Below are positions 61,354-64,000 of a stretch of 64,000 nt of DNA, piece after piece. Source of the DNA: Clostridium sp. 'White wine YQ'. Its GTDB lineage: Bacteria > Bacillota > Clostridia > Clostridiales > Clostridiaceae. A program made the position numbers and the translations under genes. Position 1 is the stretch's first letter; every line of letters begins with the position of its first letter. The stretch covers positions 1,291,318 to 1,355,317 of the forward strand of contig NZ_JAQYUU010000001.1 in NCBI RefSeq assembly GCF_028728205.1, written 5' to 3'. The notes beneath the pieces are model-generated. The model had not been told where the DNA came from and made no database searches. It saw only the letters and a program-made list of their open reading frames with translations.

Positions 61354-62486
61354 TATATTAACTCCTTATAAACTCTTATGATTTGGTCTATTATAACATA
61401 CTTTGAATATCTTTCGATGCACTCATTACGTATTTTTGTTGCATCATATTCATGAATATTATTTTTCATTTTTTGTAATGCCTCAATTAAATATTTCTCT
61501 TCATTCTCTATTAGAAGTCCATTTGTACTAGTAACTATATCTTCAGAACCTCCATTTTTTGTAGCTATAATAGGCTTTCCATTAGCAGTTGCTTCAATAT
61601 ATACTACTCCGAAAGTTTCATATTCTGATGCTAAAACAAATGCATGACATTTAGCCATCTCACTTGCAACTTCATTTCTATCTAGTGTTCCTAAAAAAGA
61701 AATTTTATCTTCTGCCCCCAGGCTTATGACAAGCTCTTCTAATTTTTTCTTTATTGAACCATCTCCACCTATAACTAGTTTGCATTTATTATCCTTAAAT
61801 GCTTTAGAAAATGCTTTTATTAGTAGCTCCATTCCTTTACCTTCTTCTAAGTATGCTAAGGAAAAAAATCTAAATTCACCTGAATGCTCAGTATTTTCAA
61901 TTTTAAACAAATCTAAATTTACTAGATTATGAATTACACTAACTGGATTTTGGGTATACTTTGATAATTCCTTTTTTAAGCCGTTTCCAACTGCAATTAA
62001 TTTATCGCACCCATCATAAGCCTCAAAAATATGTTTTTTATAACTATCTTTTACATATTTACTATGCTCTAATGAGGTATGCTCAGTAATTACTAATGGG
62101 ATATTATATTTTTTTGAAATATAATTTGCTGCTATCCCTCCCCAAAAACATGAGTGAGCATGAATTATATCTACTTTGCCCTGCTCCTTTAGGATTCTAT
62201 TAAAAAGCTTATCCATTCTTTTGTTAAATGATTTAAACATAATTGGATTCTTAGGAAAATAGTTATAATCTTTATATCTATATGTTGTTAGTCCAAATTC
62301 TTCTTTTAAGGTTATTCCTCTTTTTTCATTAGTTTTACCTATCATTGTAATAGGCCAAATTTCATTGTATGCAACTGTTACCTTAATCCCTGATTCTTTT
62401 AGGGCTTTAAATTGTTCAATAAAAAAAGTTCCATGGACCTTCTTTCTCTCTGATGAGTACCATGATGGTATAACTAAAACATGCAT
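61353..62486 (-). CDS. Glycosyltransferase, GT4 family
   Basis: 377 residues, GT-B fold. The N-terminal acceptor domain has VDIIHAHSCFWGGIAAN and PLVITEHTSLEHSKY. The C-terminal domain has the sugar-nucleotide motif FVLASEYETFGVVYIEATANGKPIIA with the EX7E Glu pair. Likely transfers a hexose to a growing lipid-linked oligosaccharide. Adjacent to a second GT gene (3-base gap) and the Wzy-like gene. Donor and acceptor cannot be inferred. Confidence 0.9.
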   Translation of the reverse strand: MHVLVIPSWYSSERKKVHGTFFIEQFKALKESGIKVTVAYNEIWPITMIGKTNEKRGITLKEEFGLTTYRYKDYNYFPKNPIMFKSFNKRMDKLFNRILKEQGKVDIIHAHSCFWGGIAANYISKKYNIPLVITEHTSLEHSKYVKDSYKKHIFEAYDGCDKLIAVGNGLKKELSKYTQNPVSVIHNLVNLDLFKIENTEHSGEFRFFSLAYLEEGKGMELLIKAFSKAFKDNKCKLVIGGDGSIKKKLEELVISLGAEDKISFLGTLDRNEVASEMAKCHAFVLASEYETFGVVYIEATANGKPIIATKNGGSEDIVTSTNGLLIENEEKYLIEALQKMKNNIHEYDATKIRNECIERYSKYVIIDQIIRVYKELI

Positions 62487-62489
62487 ATA

Positions 62490-63764
62490 TTAATCTTCTC
62501 CTAGAATTTTATTTAATCTCTTCGCAACTGTTTCCCATTCATAGTTTAAGTCTTCTGATGGATATTCTCCATCATCAATTTTACGAGCCAGCTTAACAAT
62601 TGCTTCTTTTATAATTTCTTTTTCATTATTAACACCTATGCACTTATAATGGTTTTCTACCAATGGAATTATAGGGTCTTTATCATCCCCGTATATATTT
62701 AAAATCCATGCATATGTTCCAAAATAATCGTATATCTTTCCTGGAATCTGCTTAGAATTTTTATTTCCGAATAATAACAATACATCGCTATTAAGCATAT
62801 ATTTAAGAGCTTCATTATAAGGTATTCTTCCAGATACTTTTACAATTTCTTCTGAAATCAAATCATCTTTCACCCTATCATCATCTATGTTTCCGAAAAA
62901 TAAAATATTAAGCCTATTATATACATCAACATTTTCATCTTTAAGTTCTTTTATAGCGTTAATAAACGGATTAACATCTCTTAATCTAGTAAAAATTTCA
63001 CCTGCATATACTATATTTATTTTATTTTTATCAATTAATCTTGGTACTTCCTCTTTTTTAAGCTTATCATAGATTTCTTTATCATATCCCCTATTAAGTA
63101 CATGACACTTGTCAGGATTTAAATTATAAGTACTAATATAATCTTCCATATTTTCTTTAGTTACAAAAATAAGCCTATCTGTATTATTAACCACTTTGTT
63201 CTCTAAATATTTTTCAAAGCTCTTCCTAATTATATTTGCTTTCTCTCTAGTAGAATCTTTCACCCAAGGATCACTCCAATATGTAATCCATGGTATATTT
63301 TTGAATTCCTTTTTAATTAAATAAGCACATAAATGCGATGAAGGTGGCTCATGCATAGAAAAAATTACATCAAAACTATTTTCTTTAAGAAGTTTCTTTC
63401 CATACTTTGATGCTTTCAATGCCCAAATACTATACATATCAGGCACTGCAATCATGTTTTTAATTTTTCTTAAAAATAATCTTCTACCAGTTTTATTACT
63501 AGTATTTGATGCTGTACTACTAGATTTCTTAGGCATTATTTTATTAAAGATTTTCCCTCCATCTATTGCATGAATACTAATTCTACTATCCATCATTGAA
63601 AGAAGATATTCATCATAATATATTGAATTTTTAGGAAAATTCACTGTTAATAAGTGAATTTCATTGCCTTCAATCTTATTTAACTTATTTAAATATTGTA
63701 GTGTTTCTATAGATGCCGAATTATTAATAAGTGGAGAATAGCATGCAATAAATAATATCTTCAT
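62490..63764 (-). CDS. Glycosyltransferase, GT4-like
   Basis: 424 residues, GT-B fold. N-terminal MKILFIACYSPLINNSASIE with the family-type FSMHEPPSSHLCAYLIKKE. The middle has KINIVYAGEIFTRLRDVNPF, and C-terminal NSDVLLLFGNKNSKQIPGKIYDYFGT, in which the canonical second EX7E Glu region is replaced by the PGKIYDY pattern common in some capsule GTs. It belongs to the exopolysaccharide operon, overlapping the flippase gene by one base. Substrate unknown. Confidence 0.85.
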   Translation of the reverse strand: MKILFIACYSPLINNSASIETLQYLNKLNKIEGNEIHLLTVNFPKNSIYYDEYLLSMMDSRISIHAIDGGKIFNKIMPKKSSSTASNTSNKTGRRLFLRKIKNMIAVPDMYSIWALKASKYGKKLLKENSFDVIFSMHEPPSSHLCAYLIKKEFKNIPWITYWSDPWVKDSTREKANIIRKSFEKYLENKVVNNTDRLIFVTKENMEDYISTYNLNPDKCHVLNRGYDKEIYDKLKKEEVPRLIDKNKINIVYAGEIFTRLRDVNPFINAIKELKDENVDVYNRLNILFFGNIDDDRVKDDLISEEIVKVSGRIPYNEALKYMLNSDVLLLFGNKNSKQIPGKIYDYFGTYAWILNIYGDDKDPIIPLVENHYKCIGVNNEKEIIKEAIVKLARKIDDGEYPSEDLNYEWETVAKRLNKILGED

Positions 63765-64000
63765 TATTTCCTCCTAATCTTCTTCAAAAACAATATGCTT
63801 ATTTCGTTAATTTCATTTATTCTTAATATCATGCTGAATACGTAATATATTAACATTCCAATTAATGTTATAGGAATTACTGTTTTAATATTTAAAACAA
63901 CATTAAAGGTATTATTAATAAACATTAGAATAGCTCCCATTACAATAGATGCAAAAAGAATCTTAAACAATTTTATTATAAGTTCTAACATATTAAAATT
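63764..64000 (-). CDS. C-terminal part of an oligosaccharide flippase (Wzx-like), 5' end outside window
   Basis: The frame is open to the right edge and the visible 78 or so residues look like an internal/C-terminal portion rather than a whole gene. It has two membrane helices (LFASIVMGAILMFINNTF and IPITLIGMLIYYVFSMIL) and a basic tail (FLKKIRRK), as in the last helices of PST/MATE-type polysaccharide flippases. Position at the head of a Wzy-GT-GT set fits a Wzx. The ATG at 63991 is probably an internal Met. Confidence 0.65.
   Translation of the reverse strand, partial: NFNMLELIIKLFKILFASIVMGAILMFINNTFNVVLNIKTVIPITLIGMLIYYVFSMILRINEINEISILFLKKIRRK

Noticed and set aside
1-64000. CRISPR arrays, tRNA, rRNA, T-box leaders or insertion sequences.
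   Set aside because: No regularly spaced direct repeats, no tRNA-like cloverleaf or rRNA segment, no T-box core and no transposase-like protein were found by eye; a faint tRNA or riboswitch could have been missed.

Overview
The window is low-GC DNA dominated by minus-strand, tightly packed operons. It carries Spo0A, SpoIIM, SpoIVB, the full SpoIIIAA-AH set, SpoVD and a YteA-type DksA protein. That content points to an endospore-forming clostridium, most likely Clostridium sensu stricto. The gene order dacF-pdp-xerD-spoIIM-nudF, spo0A-spoIVB-recN-argR-nadK-tlyA-dxs-ispA-xseBA-folD-nusB-asp23-spoIIIA-efp and mraZ-to-pyrR is the conserved clostridial core arrangement as I remember it. No rRNA, tRNA, CRISPR array, insertion sequence or prophage was recognised.

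Layout. 1-5 kb: stress and accessory genes (YhfW-like FAD oxidoreductase, tiny lmo0937-type membrane protein, Mn catalase, HAD phosphatase, secreted GH18 chitinase). 5-11 kb: DacF, pyrimidine-nucleoside phosphorylase, a catalytically eroded XerD-like protein, SpoIIM, NudF and two unknown genes. 11-24 kb: spo0A with its sigma-H/0A-box promoter, spoIVB, then a long housekeeping run covering DNA repair, arginine regulation, NAD, isoprenoid precursors, exonuclease VII, folate and NusB. 23.7-28.7 kb: spoIIIA operon, followed by a CD1247-type zinc-ribbon protein and EF-P. 30-35.5 kb: a nine-gene type IV pilus-like operon (PilB, PilC, four prepilin-like proteins, PilM/N/O-like proteins). 35.6-41.8 kb: lipoprotein, RqcH (the main plus-strand gene here), an rRNA methyltransferase, PyrR, RluD and a DksA-type protein. 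42-57 kb: division and wall cluster from divIVA back to mraZ, with MraZ operator repeats at its promoter. 57-64 kb: YchF, PdaA, an FchA-like cyclohydrolase and the start of an exopolysaccharide locus cut by the window edge.

Functional links. The sporulation genes cover initiation (Spo0A), engulfment and the feeding channel (SpoIIM, SpoIIIA), sigma-K-type signalling (SpoIVB), and cortex/wall steps (SpoVD, DacF, PdaA). Promoter-like motifs for the matching sigma factors precede several of them. FolD has lost the catalytic Lys of the cyclohydrolase step, and a separate FchA-like protein lies in the same window, so the one-carbon step looks split between two enzymes.

The least explained material is intergenic. 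Family R1 has three copies (about 1.7, 10.2 and 57.3 kb), with nested stems and a compensatory base-pair change between copies. Family R2 has two copies (about 9.4 and 45.1 kb), with a 109-base core of equal length, palindromic ends and a terminator-like end; one copy carries a 68-base insert. Both look like structured RNA or mobile palindromic elements rather than spacer DNA. All calls are from reading the sequence; no database search was run.
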